From positions 27,609,001 to 27,673,000 of the forward strand of contig NC_081412.1 of assembly GCF_030272615.1 (NCBI RefSeq): a DNA stretch of 64,000 nt, given 5' to 3'. A program made the position numbers and the translations under genes. Under the pieces are notes generated by a model. That model saw only the letters and a list, made by a program, of their open reading frames with translations, was not told the DNA's origin and did not search any database. This DNA comes from Cryptomeria japonica (lineage: Eukaryota > Streptophyta > Pinopsida > Cupressales > Cupressaceae). The stretch's first letter is position 1, and every line of letters begins with the position of its first letter. Positions 14,384 to 25,918 of this stretch are shown one piece after another.

Positions 14384-14600
14384 CAAAGGGGGAGAAAGAA
14401 TTTTCTTAGTGACCAGTAAATACAGGGAGGAACGCTATCCTGATAGTTCCCTTTGTCATTGTTGTCAAAGGGGGTGAAGAATGACTGTAGTATACTGCAT
14501 ACTACATGTGTGAGAATCCATTGGATCATACAAAGGGGGAGAAAGACTATGTAGTATGTCAGATACTACAAGAGTTGACATCAATGCCAAAGGGAGAGAT
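14384..14600 (+). promoter_or_regulatory. Multiplied polypurine tracts before the 3' LTR
   Basis: Four related motifs lie in 217 bases: CAAAGGGGGAGA at 14384, CAAAGGGGGTGA at 14466, CAAAGGGGGAGA at 14531 and CAAAGGGAGAGAT at 14588, the last directly abutting the 3' LTR. The proximal tract primes plus-strand DNA synthesis. Repeated upstream copies are a described Sirevirus feature. The first upstream copies keep five G residues, whereas the one next to the LTR has only three in a row. Confidence 0.8.
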
Positions 14601-17095
14601 TGTTGGCATTGTGTTGTCATTGATGTCAACTGGTATGTGATGACTACTAGTAGTAGAAATATATGTGCAAAATTGTTATGAAGGAGTACAGGATGTGATA
14701 TCTTGAAAATCAACTTGTGTTGCTAAACACTAGTAAGGTAAGGAAGAGTGATCACTGGTGACACCTGTACACAAGTTAGTGCTTGACTTGTGTGGATGAG
14801 ATGGATAGGCTACCAACACAGTGTATCATCGCCAAGGAAAGGATACCAAGTGATGAGTGTTGTGTTGACAGTTTGCGGTTACCTAGGATGGGTAAATAGG
14901 AAGGACGGGATACTTGGATGGTGTTTGTGATGAAGAGGCAGAATGTTACCTGGATCACACCAACACTGGAAGAGGAGAATGAACAGATCACAGGTATACT
15001 ATGAGGTTGCAGAATAGCAGGACTCCCATCAGATGAAGATGTAGTCATCATGAGAAGCAATGACTGACATTGAATGTTCTCACATCAAATCACATGTGCC
15101 TTTTTGAAGAGATGTTGCACAAACAGGGAAGTCACATGAAGTGCACTGCAGTATGTAGAAGGCAAGGTGTTACTCCACCGGTAAGTTGAGCTTATCTCCT
15201 ATTATGAATTGTGTGCATTATAGTTTGGTGAAATAAGAGTGAATAGGTAAAGGCAAGTACTTGAAGGTTCACTTCGGATCTACCAGTGAATTAAGGGAAT
15301 GCCTTAAGTGCATGAGATCAAGGTTGTGCATTGGACCGACTGAGAAGGCATGATGAGATGTCGGTACAGATGAAGAGTGATGAGTTTTTCATCCTTGAAA
15401 AACCAACTGAGATATGATCAGAGATGATCAAGGAAAAGGCATAGATGAGCAAATGCAGATAGAGGAAGAATGGCCTGATTGAAGGAGTCTAAGGTTGATG
15501 ACTTGTGTCATCAAGAGTGCTTACCGGTATGTATGTTTACCGGTAATATGGACAAGGTGCAGATGCAGAAGACTTCCCACTTGATGGGAATGTGCATGCT
15601 TAGGTTAGTCATGTCTAAAGATCGGTTTAGGTGCTCCACCGACAGTATAGAAAAGGGAAGACATGAGGAGGTAACCGGTAGAATGTGAGATACCAGCAGG
15701 GTTAGTAAACTGGCAGAAAAGAGGAACTGGTAGATTGGTTGGTCGGTGATCCTATTTGGACCAGCTTAAAGAGCCAAGTTAATAGTTGGTTGATGTGGAT
15801 GCCACATGGAGTTAAGGTGTCAAGCTCACAGAGGTTGGTGAAGCCGTGTAGATTTAGGTATCTCTATAGGTGTGCATTGAATATGGATCCTGTGATTTCT
15901 GGATCGGGTCAAAGGTGCGTGGCTCAAGGAAGAATGAACAACAAAGAAGAATCAAGGAGTTGTTGGCACTTGGATCGAAGCAAGAAGATCAGATTGTAAG
16001 AAGACCTCAAGAAGGAAACAACAGAGGTATTAATGATGGTTTGACAAATGTAGGTCGAGGTAAAGGATCATGTTTCCTATATTTGGAAAACATGTATTGG
16101 AAGGCACGACAATGATGGAGATGAATTATTGGCTGCTAGGGAGATCAGATTGAGCAAGATCTGATTGGATTTGGTTTGCCTCAAGGATGGTGAGGAAACC
16201 CTAACCGCCTAGATTTTGAAATTGGTTTTTGGCGAGAAGTCGGGATTATAAATGTGCAAGAAAAAGACATTGTAAAGTGCTACTGAATAGAAGAAACATA
16301 TTGTGTTGTTGTGAAGTGTATTACTTATGCATATGAGAGAAAATCAGCCAAGTGCTCAACTAGCATCTGAGAAGTGAGTGAGAGTGAGGGAGAACCTGGT
16401 TGAATCATTCAGCTAGTAGGAGAGAAGAACTGGTAATGTTCATACCGATAAAGTAGAAGTGAAGGAGGTTGTAGAGAAGGCAGATAGAGAACCGACAAAG
16501 TGTTATACCAATGAAGAGTAGAGAGTAAGGTGAAGATCCTGCCGAGAATAAGAAGAGAAGGAGTCTACCAATAATTGTGCAGCAGAAGAGTGAGTTGGTG
16601 TAGTAGAGAAGGTATCTCACCGACAAACTAAGATACATGAAATCATTGCAATATTCACTTGTAACAAGATAACTACTTTTGTATTTGATGATTATTTTGT
16701 GAACACTGAGTTGTAGCTCCTTTGGGTTGTAGCCCATAAATCAGGTAGGGGTTGGTGCTCCTTGGGTTGGTGCCCTAAAGTCATGGGTTGGTGCTCCTTG
16801 GGTTGGTGCCCTAAACTTTGTAACAGTGTTTTCATTATGAGGCTAGATTAGAGCAGTAGTCTCCAACATCATTGCTCACCAAGGTTTTTCCCATCTTGGG
16901 TTTTCCTCATATATGATTGTGTTATGTGATGTCCCTTTATGAGTGTTTGCATTTGAACTAGTCTCCTTACTAACCAATAAGTCTGCATTGAGTTAGATCC
17001 ATTAACCGGTATGCTCACATAGGATTGCTAAAGGGAAAATTTTGAGAACCACTGATTCACCTCCTCCTCCTCTTAGTGGTGCATTGTGTCTAACA
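14601..17095 (+). repeat. 3' LTR of the Sirevirus-like gag-only element
   Basis: 2495 bp, collinear with the 5' LTR, starting TGTTGGCATTG and ending GTGTCTAACA, followed by the duplicated catca. Several ACCGGT motifs intact in the 5' copy are changed here, and the differences are mostly transitions. Confidence 0.92.
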
Positions 17096-17100
17096 CATCA

Positions 17101-17908
17101 TAATGCAACATGAGGCTCATCAAGGAAGACATCCAAAAGTAATTACAACATTGATGCAAACTGAATCATAAGGGATACAATGAATATACAACAAATGCCA
17201 TATGACCTAAATCATGTTGTGAGCTCAAAACCACATAAGGTAACAATGATGAGAGCCTCAATGGTAACATAAACACATAAAGTGGGCACAAATATGAATC
17301 CATTGATACCACATAGTCCTCAACAATGAGGCGCAACATAACCTCTCGTTGGACCTGCATATACTCATCCTCAACAACAAGGAATACATACATCTTGTTG
17401 GAGCAACATTCCAAATGTGGATAGAGAAGTGCGAAAATACTTGTTGGAGCCCAAATAGGATTCAAATACATCACAAAAGCATGGATCAATTCCCAAAAAC
17501 CATCAATACATCAAACCCTAGCCTTTGGAGTCCAAAATCAACAAGAAAAGTCAACCAGAAGGTCAAAAACCCTAACCAAAAATGCCCTGATCCTATCTTG
17601 GCACTATTGACTCCGAGTTTAGTGCTTTTTTCACTTGTTTTAGCGCTTTTGTATTAGGGAACCCACTTGTAGAAAACAAGACAAATAGGTATAGAAATGA
17701 GTCCAGATTCGAACAAAGACCTGTAATTGATCCAAGAATGACCCAGAACTCACCAAAAAACATAAACAAAATAGAATAGGGGTTTCAAGACTCAAATAAG
17801 GGCATCTGATAAAAAATATAGACTTCAACTGGCAAAAGCAATGAACAGGAAGAGTTGCAGACACAACCTCTTCCATACAACCGAATCAATTAGGACCCTA
17901 AATATAAG
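17101..17908. other. Host sequence between two insertions, no gene seen
   Basis: About 0.8 kb separating the LTR element from the CACTA element; it continues at 31706. It contains a 107-codon minus-strand open frame (17489-17166) and a 102-codon plus-strand frame (17349-17657) that overlap, resemble nothing known and are not supported as genes. Confidence 0.4.
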
Positions 17909-17943
17909 CACTAATACATTTGGGGTTAAATTCTGACGGAGGT
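17909..17943 (+). repeat. Left terminal inverted repeat of the CACTA element
   Basis: CACTAATACATTTGGGG and the following bases, to the first TTCTGACGG, pair with the right end at 31668-31702. The CACTA start is the signature of the superfamily and is where the transposase cuts. Confidence 0.9.
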
Positions 17944-17959
17944 TTCCGACGAACAAGGA

Positions 17960-18082
17960 GCATTGTGTGAAAATTTGATTTTTTTAAAAAAAAATGCCCG
18001 TGTTAGTCGGAATTCCGATGACCTATGTTCATTGGAATTCCGACGACCTCGGGCATTTTATTTTAAAAAAAAAACACAATGC
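17960..18082. repeat. Left subterminal palindrome of the CACTA element
   Basis: An imperfect inverted repeat of about 120 bases. Its outer arms are GCATTGTGT (17960) and ACACAATGC (18074), with A/T runs, then ATGCCCG and CGGGCAT, and an inner pair GTCGGAATTCCGATG / ATTGGAATTCCGACGACC. Subterminal repeats of CACTA elements bind the TnpA-type protein; here they could form a hairpin. Confidence 0.8.
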
Positions 18083-18435
18083 AATTTCATTTTGAAAGTA
18101 CAAGCGGTGACCATCTTGCCTCCCTGCCCCTCCCGCTGGAGCGATCTCTGCACAAGCAAGGTAAGGTTTTTTTCGAATTAATCCATTTTGTGCATTCCCG
18201 CGATCTTGGTAATGTATTTTATCATAGGTTGAAAATGATTGGCTGGGGATTCTTTCAAAATCATAACCCCTCCAATTTCTTGCTATATTTTGATTGGCCT
18301 ACAAAGGTGGAGTTCAACTTGTTTGAGACCATGCCATTATTTACTTCTCCTCACCACAAATCGGCTGGGTAATACTTTTGGTATTCATTTGTTTGTTTTG
18401 TTTGTTTTCATTTCACAGTTCCTACAAATTGTGGC

Positions 18436-18541
<106 letters not shown>

Positions 18542-21059
18542 TCGATCTTTTATTGCTTAATTTCTCAATGTTGTCTCTACTCTAAATTAAACCCAACCAA
18601 ATATGCCATTATTTTCGATCTGCATTAACCTTGATTATTTTTGTTTAGCACCGATCTGGTGAAGTACATGGGCAGGGATCGATTTGGTTTGTTTGAAGGC
18701 TTAATCGGTACCCATGAGGGCAAATTCGCACCCTCCATATCTCCCTTTTTGAAACCCTACGTCCTAAATCTTGTTGGACAAGAACCGACCTATATTCCAA
18801 TGCTCTCTCGATTATGCTTTGACGGATGTCCATACCTTGTTCAAAAGCTCCTATTTTGGCACACACAGGGAGGATGCTGGCAAACGTTTAATTATTTGCT
18901 ATATGTCTGTAAAAAAATTCTTTCATTGTCAAGGTAAGGTTTATTTATCAACAATAAATATGAGAAAACATTAGTGTAATCTCTGAGACAGTATCCAAAA
19001 GAGTAGGGTATAAATGAGGGAGAGATGAATGTCAAGACAAAACAAACACTAGTAATGATGAATTCTTATTAAAACAAATCAAAAGCCATCATCAGAATTC
19101 TTTACCAAAGGCAATATTTTTGGAATCTTAGAGGGGCTCGTGGAAGTTGCAACTCTAAAAATTTGTAATAGAAGTTTGTAATGGAAACAAGTGCATGGAC
19201 CATTAGCTACCATGATAGTTTCTCACACCTATTAAGGAATAGTCTCCACTCTAGAACCAAAGGTTTCACATGGATAGACATCCTAACATGTATATGAGAG
19301 AAATCAAAATATCAACCACTAATAACAGTCCTACATTACTCTTAGAAATCATGTGAATGTTGTTTGCCCATAGCACTATCAAAATCCAAACACCTACCTG
19401 GAATTCTTTGGGCAGAGTTCAATGACGACTTCAACACCGAGGGAGCAATTTTTGCACCATTTTCATCAACAACAAAACATAAAACATCTAAAAGGACAAG
19501 AATCATTGAATGTTCAAATACCCCTTCACTGTGATAGTTTAGAATTAACTTGTGTAGGATGCAATAGACCCAGAAACATTCACATGAGCTTCCTCTACTT
19601 CATCCATTCTCTTCTTCCTCTTCCTCCTCATATAACTTTATGAGGGGATCACAAACAACTCAAAATTAGGGACATCGTATGACATGTCATTACCACTACT
19701 CTATCTACATTGTTGCTGAACTTGAGTATGATCCTTTCTTGCATTAAACCATGGCCACGTGTGAATAGGGATAGTTTCTGTTGGATTATTATGTGGACTG
19801 AAGTTGAATGTTAGAGCATAAAAATGCTCAAGATCAAGAAAGAATCTCTTCACATAGAATGCATAAGGATAGGTGGATTTTCCTAAAGATTCACATAAGG
19901 ATAGGCGGATTTTCCTAAAGATGAAGGGATAAGACTTAACAAAAAGAGGACTTAGGATGATGACAAGGAGGATTCATTTAAGGATATTGCATATTCACCT
20001 AAGGGATAGTGTATTCTCCCAAGAATATCTATGGATGGTGTATTTGCATACAAGTATGATGAAACAAAGTCCAGATCTCTATTATAGGTCCAACATAATC
20101 TCTATTATTTGAGACACCATTTTATTAGCATATCCAATTAGGGTAATTTATGGGTTTAATTATGGATCATGTTGTCTATTTCCATGCACTATTGAACTTA
20201 TTTGGATGTATTGTGATTATTTTAATTTTGAAGTTATAAATAAATTATGTTTGTACCTTAGAAAGGGTAACTCCAATTGATGTTTGGGCAGTTTATTTGA
20301 AAACTTATGGTGATTATTGCCCTATGTTATGTAATGGAGTTATTTTTACACTAAGTAATTAACTAGAAAAATGAATTTGTATTGTTGTACAAGTATGATG
20401 AAACCATGCTTGTGTGTTTACATGTTTGTGCATCCTATTGAGAACCAACCTCGCTGTTGAGGAACTCAATAAATGTGGTGTTAAGTAGAAGAATGGAAAA
20501 CTCAAGAAGCTATGGTGACATATTGTGGCATTAGTAGGGATTATCTCTATTGACCACACCTTTCAAAGATAGTATCCCCTAGTTCTCCTCATAGAATGGA
20601 CCATTGGATGGCTCATAGTGGTATCCTATCCTACATTTATCTTGATGGCATTGCCGATAGTTGGTATGTGGTTCTTGGTACGGGTTTCCTCTTAACCTAT
20701 TATCTTATTTATATCTTTGTTCCAACATGTGGAGATTGATTTTTGTCATGCTATGATGATTTTCATGTTTGCATGTGTTTTGACATTATGCAAATAGATA
20801 TGATGTCACACCATACTTATGTTTTGATATAGTGTAGGTGATGGTTACATGTTGTTGATGGTAGCGATTTGGGTTCAAAGACACAATTCCACACACACAC
20901 ACAAATATTTGAAGATGCATTTTATATTATTCCTTCTTAGTGGCGATAGGTGTTGGAAGATTTGCACACATGTAGAGAGGAACTCATGTTAGATACAATA
21001 GGTTGTGTTTGATAACATATGAATGTGCCTCATGATGTAAACATATAGCTTTGGTGTGT

Positions 21060-21372
21060 GACATGCATGCACATTTTTCCATAAGACACATTGCTATGTG
21101 GCATGTGCCCTATGCATGTCTTCTTTGTGAGGCACATTGCTATGTGCAATGTGGCCCTAGGTGTGTCTTCTCTATGAGGTGTATTGCCATGATATGTTAG
21201 GATTTGTAGTGTGCAGGCCACAAATGCATGCATGAGGGACTATTATTATAGTCATGTTTTTTGGGCATGTAGCCTAGGCATGTCTTCTCCATTAGGTACA
21301 TGGCCATGCCATGTGGGAGTTTTTGTGTTCATGCCACAAATGCACACATGAGGGACTATTATTGGAGTCATG
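21060..21372. repeat. Degenerate tandem duplication in the CACTA 5' region
   Basis: Two diverged units share GGCATGT..CATGTCTTCT and then CACAAATGCA followed by ATGAGGGACTATTATT. The second halves of the units begin near 21206 and 21322. A shorter internal repeat (AGGCACATTGCTATGTG) appears near 21080 and 21130. Confidence 0.6.
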
Positions 21373-22301
21373 ATGAATCTTCACTCTATTTAGCCACAAT
21401 TTCTAGTCATATAGTTATGTAATGTGCACTTTTAAGGATTGTGAAGTTTCCTTCAATTATTGATGATCTCTCATCTTTGTTGCATGGGCCAACAATTTTA
21501 TTTTATCTTGTTTGAATTATTTTAATCACTATTGTGAGTTTTCTCTATTGTGTAGTTATTGTGGCTAGGTTTGATTTGCTATTGGAATTGAACACATTTA
21601 TTTGACTTATTATTGGTACTATTTTTTCTTTCTTTCAATATTTATGATCTTTGGTAGTTTAGTGAAACTCTTTCTATTTTTAAATGTTGCCTTCTTTGTT
21701 GTGATGTGATTCCTCACCAAGATCGACGTAGATAACCTTGGATGAGTGTATATGAGGATCAAACATTGGGAAAATTTGAGGATAGGGGTAAGTGTTTGTT
21801 GTATGGGTAGCTACGATCCACTTGTACATTCTTAGTGATCATTGGCGGTTATGTCTTGGAGGCTAATCCCATTAAACAAACAAGGGGGAAGTCACACATA
21901 ATCGTATGGATCCTCCCTAGTTTTGTGTGGATTCAAGACCATCATTTCATATGGTTCTTGGTTACTTTGTGAGACCATGGCATCCTCTTAGACCAATATG
22001 TGAGCCTTGTATTGTTATCCCTGCAATGTGGATGAATAAGTGTATGTTAAAATAAATGCTTTGCTTAGAATACTCAAAAATGTCTCTCAGAAAGTCTGCA
22101 ACAGGCAAAATTTTAGTAAGAATTTGCAGACACAATGCTCAAAAATTCACACAATCAGCTACATTAAATACATTCTCTATTAAGTTCGATGTTTTAAGAT
22201 GAAAAAGAAGAGTTAAATGGTTTTGGTTCGATTTGGAAATTTTGTGAAGCTTTTGAACTAAAGTTTCCATAGCTTGATTTTTTTTCCTATGAAGAAAGAC
22301 C

Positions 22302-25300
22302 ATGTTAGATAATATCAGCGAAGAACAAAATAAGGAGACAATTGCTAGATTATGGTCTAACTTGAAAAGAAAAGGTGATGGGAAATGTTATTGTCCCTGC
22401 AAAATTTGTAAGGGCTTAAAGACTAGAAGACTTCTAATCAAAACAGCTAAGAAACATTGTAGGCAGCATGGTCACATTGAAGGGGGACATGATTATCATC
22501 CACTGGTAAGTTGTTCATTATATCATTTTAAAAATTTATATACATAAGAAATCACTTGATAATGAGATCATGATCATGGTTTATTTATGTATATCAATTT
22601 TATATAGGTGGAGCACCCCAGAGCACATGGTATGGATCAACAAAACCCTGAGAATATGGTTTTCAAAGTGGAGGAACATGGAGGTGTGAATATCAAAGCT
22701 GAAGATAATGATCCCATGGAAGATGACGATCATGCACCAGAAAACACAATTAAAGATGATGGTACAAATAAATTGACCCATGACACATTTAGTACTGGCA
22801 CAGCTGATCATGATGATCAGGATGACCTTGATGTTCATGATTTACCTCTTCTTGAGAAGGCATATGAGCCCCTTTACAAAGGCTCCCAAACAGCTGTTCT
22901 CTCTGTTGTATTGTTGTTGGTGAACTTGAAGGTTATGAATGGTTTATCCAACATAACAATCTCACGTATGTTAAGGTGTGTCATACATGTCATTACAGTT
23001 AATAAATGGTGAATCATGTACCATTAATATTCTTTATATTCACACCTCAAACTTTTTTTTTTGCTATAGATTGATAGGTGAGTTTTTCTTACCACCATCA
23101 AATATTCTACCTCGCTCATACCGAGAATTATTTGCCATTATGAAAGATATTGGAATGGAGTATCAAACAATAGATGCTTGTCCCAATGATCATATTATAT
23201 ATCATAAACAACATGAATTTGGAACAGAATGCCCTAAATGTCATATTAGTAGATATTGAATAGATCAAATAACAAAAAAGGTGCCTCACAAGGTTCTTCG
23301 TTATATTCCCATTATTCCATGTATGCACCGATTATTCAAGTGCACTAGCTTGGCACAATTTATGGATTACCATGCATGCAATAGAAGTCAAGATGACATT
23401 ATTCGAATGCCTACAGATGGTTCAACATTTATGGACATAGAGGAAAAGTGGCCACACTTTAAAGAAGAACCTCATAATCTCAGGCTTTCATTGGCAGCAG
23501 ACGGTGTCAATCCATTTGGAGAGTTGAGATCTATTTACTCAGTGTGGCCTATTTTTGTTATCAACAATAATATTCCTCCATGGATGTCAATAAAGAGGGA
23601 GCACATAATGCTGGCAATGATTGTTCTAGGTATTTTATCATTTAATAGTCATCTACATTTAATTATAAATATTGTAGTAGAATGGTCATAATAATTATGT
23701 AATGTTTTTGTTCATTCCACTAGGCAAGTACCAAGTTAAAGATATGAATGTATATATTGAGCATCTTATCGACGAGTTGCTGGAGTTATGGAATGGTGTG
23801 ACTATGTATGACATCTCTAGACCAATAGGACAAAGACAATTTCAATTCCATGCAATGCTTGTATGGACAATACATGATGCCCCATGGCTAACACATTTTT
23901 GTGGTACGTTATAGTGTTCAAGTTGCACATGATAATTATAATTATTAAAATTAACAGATTTAATAGAATTATACATTATCTTGTAGGTCTTCAAACAAAG
24001 GTAAAATTTGCATGTCCAGTTTGTGGTCCAAAGATGAAATCCCATCATTCAAAAAGTTTAGGAAAGCAGGTGTTTGATGAGTATAGGCACTTCCTTCACA
24101 AAAATCATAAGTACCAGAATACTGAAAAACATCTTTTCAATGGGAAAGAAGAGACTACATCAAAGCCATGAAGAATGACTCCTCACTTATGGAAGTTGGA
24201 ATATAATAGAATTAATCGTCAAGGTAATGTCATTCCATCTAATGATTTATGTTTGGAATTTGAATTTTTCTATCGTGTTTTGTTTACTGATGATGTAATT
24301 GATGATACTAAAGGTCGTCAAGGCATGGATGGCCACCTTCCAAAGGGACTAAAAAGTTATCCCAGACAATTCAGTAGGTTGCCTTACTACGAGCAGCTAC
24401 AAATTGTGCATTTGTTTGATACAATTCATATTGGAAAGAATATAATAGAGACATTATGGAAAATATTGGATGGAAGGTGTGACAAAGAAAAAATTGTCAA
24501 AATTTGTAGTGACATTTTGGAATCCAATCATGCAATGAAAAATGTCATTCAATCAAATAGCAATGGAGATCAAATTAATAGAAGTGCCCTTCCTTGGTTA
24601 TTAACGGAGCAGCAAAGCAATTCTATAAAAGAAGTCATATGAAAAATTCGATTTCCCATAGGATTTGCTGCGAACATAAACAATCTCATATCAAAGAAGA
24701 GTGAATTTGGGCCATGGATGAAAACACATGATTGACATACCTTCATTAAGGTAATTCAAGTTCTTGTGTATTTACTATATATTTGTATACTGTGCATGTA
24801 CTTTTTATTGTATTATGTTAGAAAACAATGAAAAGATCATTTTATAATTGTTGCAGTACGTTCTACCTCTATCTCTCCCAAACCACTTTGACAATAATAT
24901 CAAGCAAGTCATATATGATCTTGGAAAATACATGAGGTAAGTAGTGATGTTTGTTCAATTTGTTGTATAGATATTATATTTGCCATTTGTTTTACTTGTT
25001 ATGCAATATATTGTATATTATTTTGTAAAATCTCGTTTATATATTTTTGCGTCTTCAATCTCTTTTAGGTGGTTGTCATCTAAAGAAATCCACAAGGAAG
25101 ATATAAAATATTGGAAGAGAAAAATCCCTCATCTAATGTGTGAAATGCAAAAGTGTCTACCTTCAACTTTTTTCAATGCACAAGAACACTACCTCATACA
25201 CCAAGTTGAGGAGATCGAATTGTGTGGACCTGTACACACTAGGTCAATGTGGATGGTTGAGAGGCACTTGAAAATTTTGAAGGCTTTGGTTCGACAAAGA

Positions 25301-25412
25301 GCACATCCTGAGGGTTCTATGGCAGAGGGATATATGGTATACCAAACTATGGTACATTATTGAATATCTTCCTAAGTTTGCAGCAAAAATCCACGTAGAT
25401 CGCATTTGGGAT
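22302..25412 (+). pseudogene. CACTA TNP2-type transposase gene, intron-containing, with stops
   Basis: Encodes the element's cutting transposase. GT-AG introns give exons of about 22302-22505, 22608-22975, 23070-23629, 23724-23903, 23987-24750, 24857-24936 and 25069-25412. Exon 1 encodes a transposase-associated, cysteine-containing domain (CYCPCKICK). Exons 2-5 encode the TNP2 catalytic region (Transposase_21): ACPNDHIIY, CPKCHISRY, KVLRYIPIIP, RLSLAADGVNPFG, YSVWPIFVINNNIPPWM and FACPVCGPK are all typical. Exon 7 encodes the DUF4218 region (ELCGPVHTRSMWMVER, RAHPEGSMAEGYM), then changes frame to continue EYLPKFAAKIHVDRIWD. In-frame stops at 23257, 24169, 24640 and 24733 are all TGA, and there is a frameshift near 25355. 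Splicing phases are consistent across exons, so the gene decayed from a functional one. The ATG at 22302 is the best visible start. Confidence 0.87.
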
Positions 25413-25414
25413 CT

Positions 25415-25605
25415 CTTAAACCATATGCTAAATCAATTTCCCTTTGTGTAACATTGGAATCTCCATTACGATGAGCTTCTTTAACCAATGAAGTGACACC
25501 ATCCCATGTTAATGTGCGACCAGAATGTTGACATCATTCAATCCACACCGTCATCCAATCAAGATTGTTTGCAATATACAAATGTAGCGCATCCCACTCC
25601 CGACC
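25415..25605 (-). other. Antisense open stretch inside the CACTA element, unrecognised
   Basis: On the minus strand about 64 codons read with one TGA and protein-like composition (EWDALHLYIANNLDW, LTWDGVTSLVKEAHRNGDS, REIDLAYGLRDP). The plus-strand transposase frame ends its recognisable similarity at about 25412, just where this stretch begins, so it may be an inverted fragment of another gene. It could also be chance. No function is proposed. Confidence 0.35.
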
Positions 25606-25918
25606 AACTATACAAATAATTAATAGACCACTTACAACTGATTTATTTAAAAGATGAAGAATTAATTTACTACATTAATGATCCCATGTTTTTTTTGTAG
25701 GAAATGATATTTTTTATAAAAATATTAATGACATTACATTGCAGATATTTGGGCCCACCATACGTAAAAGGTGGAACATCATACATGAACTAACCCTTAT
25801 CCACTATTTTGATTTCATATCATTGCTAGAATAGTTTTCCTTTTATCCATTTCTTGAACTATATCAAAGGTAGCTTTAGTTTCTTTCTAAATCTAATAGG
25901 TTTGTTTTTGCTTTAAAG

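Larger units (their letters stand above)
8790..17095 (+). mobile_element. Complete non-autonomous Sirevirus-like copia retrotransposon, gag only
   Basis: An 8306-bp element with two long LTRs (8790-11289 and 14601-17095), each starting TGTT and ending TCTAACA. It is flanked by the 5-bp direct repeat catca (8785-8789 and 17096-17100), so both borders are precise. A primer site for initiator tRNA-Met follows the 5' LTR after two bases, and a purine tract precedes the 3' LTR. The 3.3 kb interior holds a broken gag and four copies of a CAAAGGGGGAGA-type polypurine motif. Multiplied purine tracts and a coiled-coil gag C-terminus are known Sirevirus (copia lineage) traits. There is no protease, integrase, reverse transcriptase or RNase H, so it could transpose only with help in trans. 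The LTRs differ at about 16 of the first 170 positions by eye, so the insertion is not recent. Confidence 0.92.

Noticed and set aside
23257-24735. Stop-codon recoding in the CACTA transposase
   Set aside because: A frameshift is also present and TGA is the expected product of deamination, so pseudogene decay is simpler.
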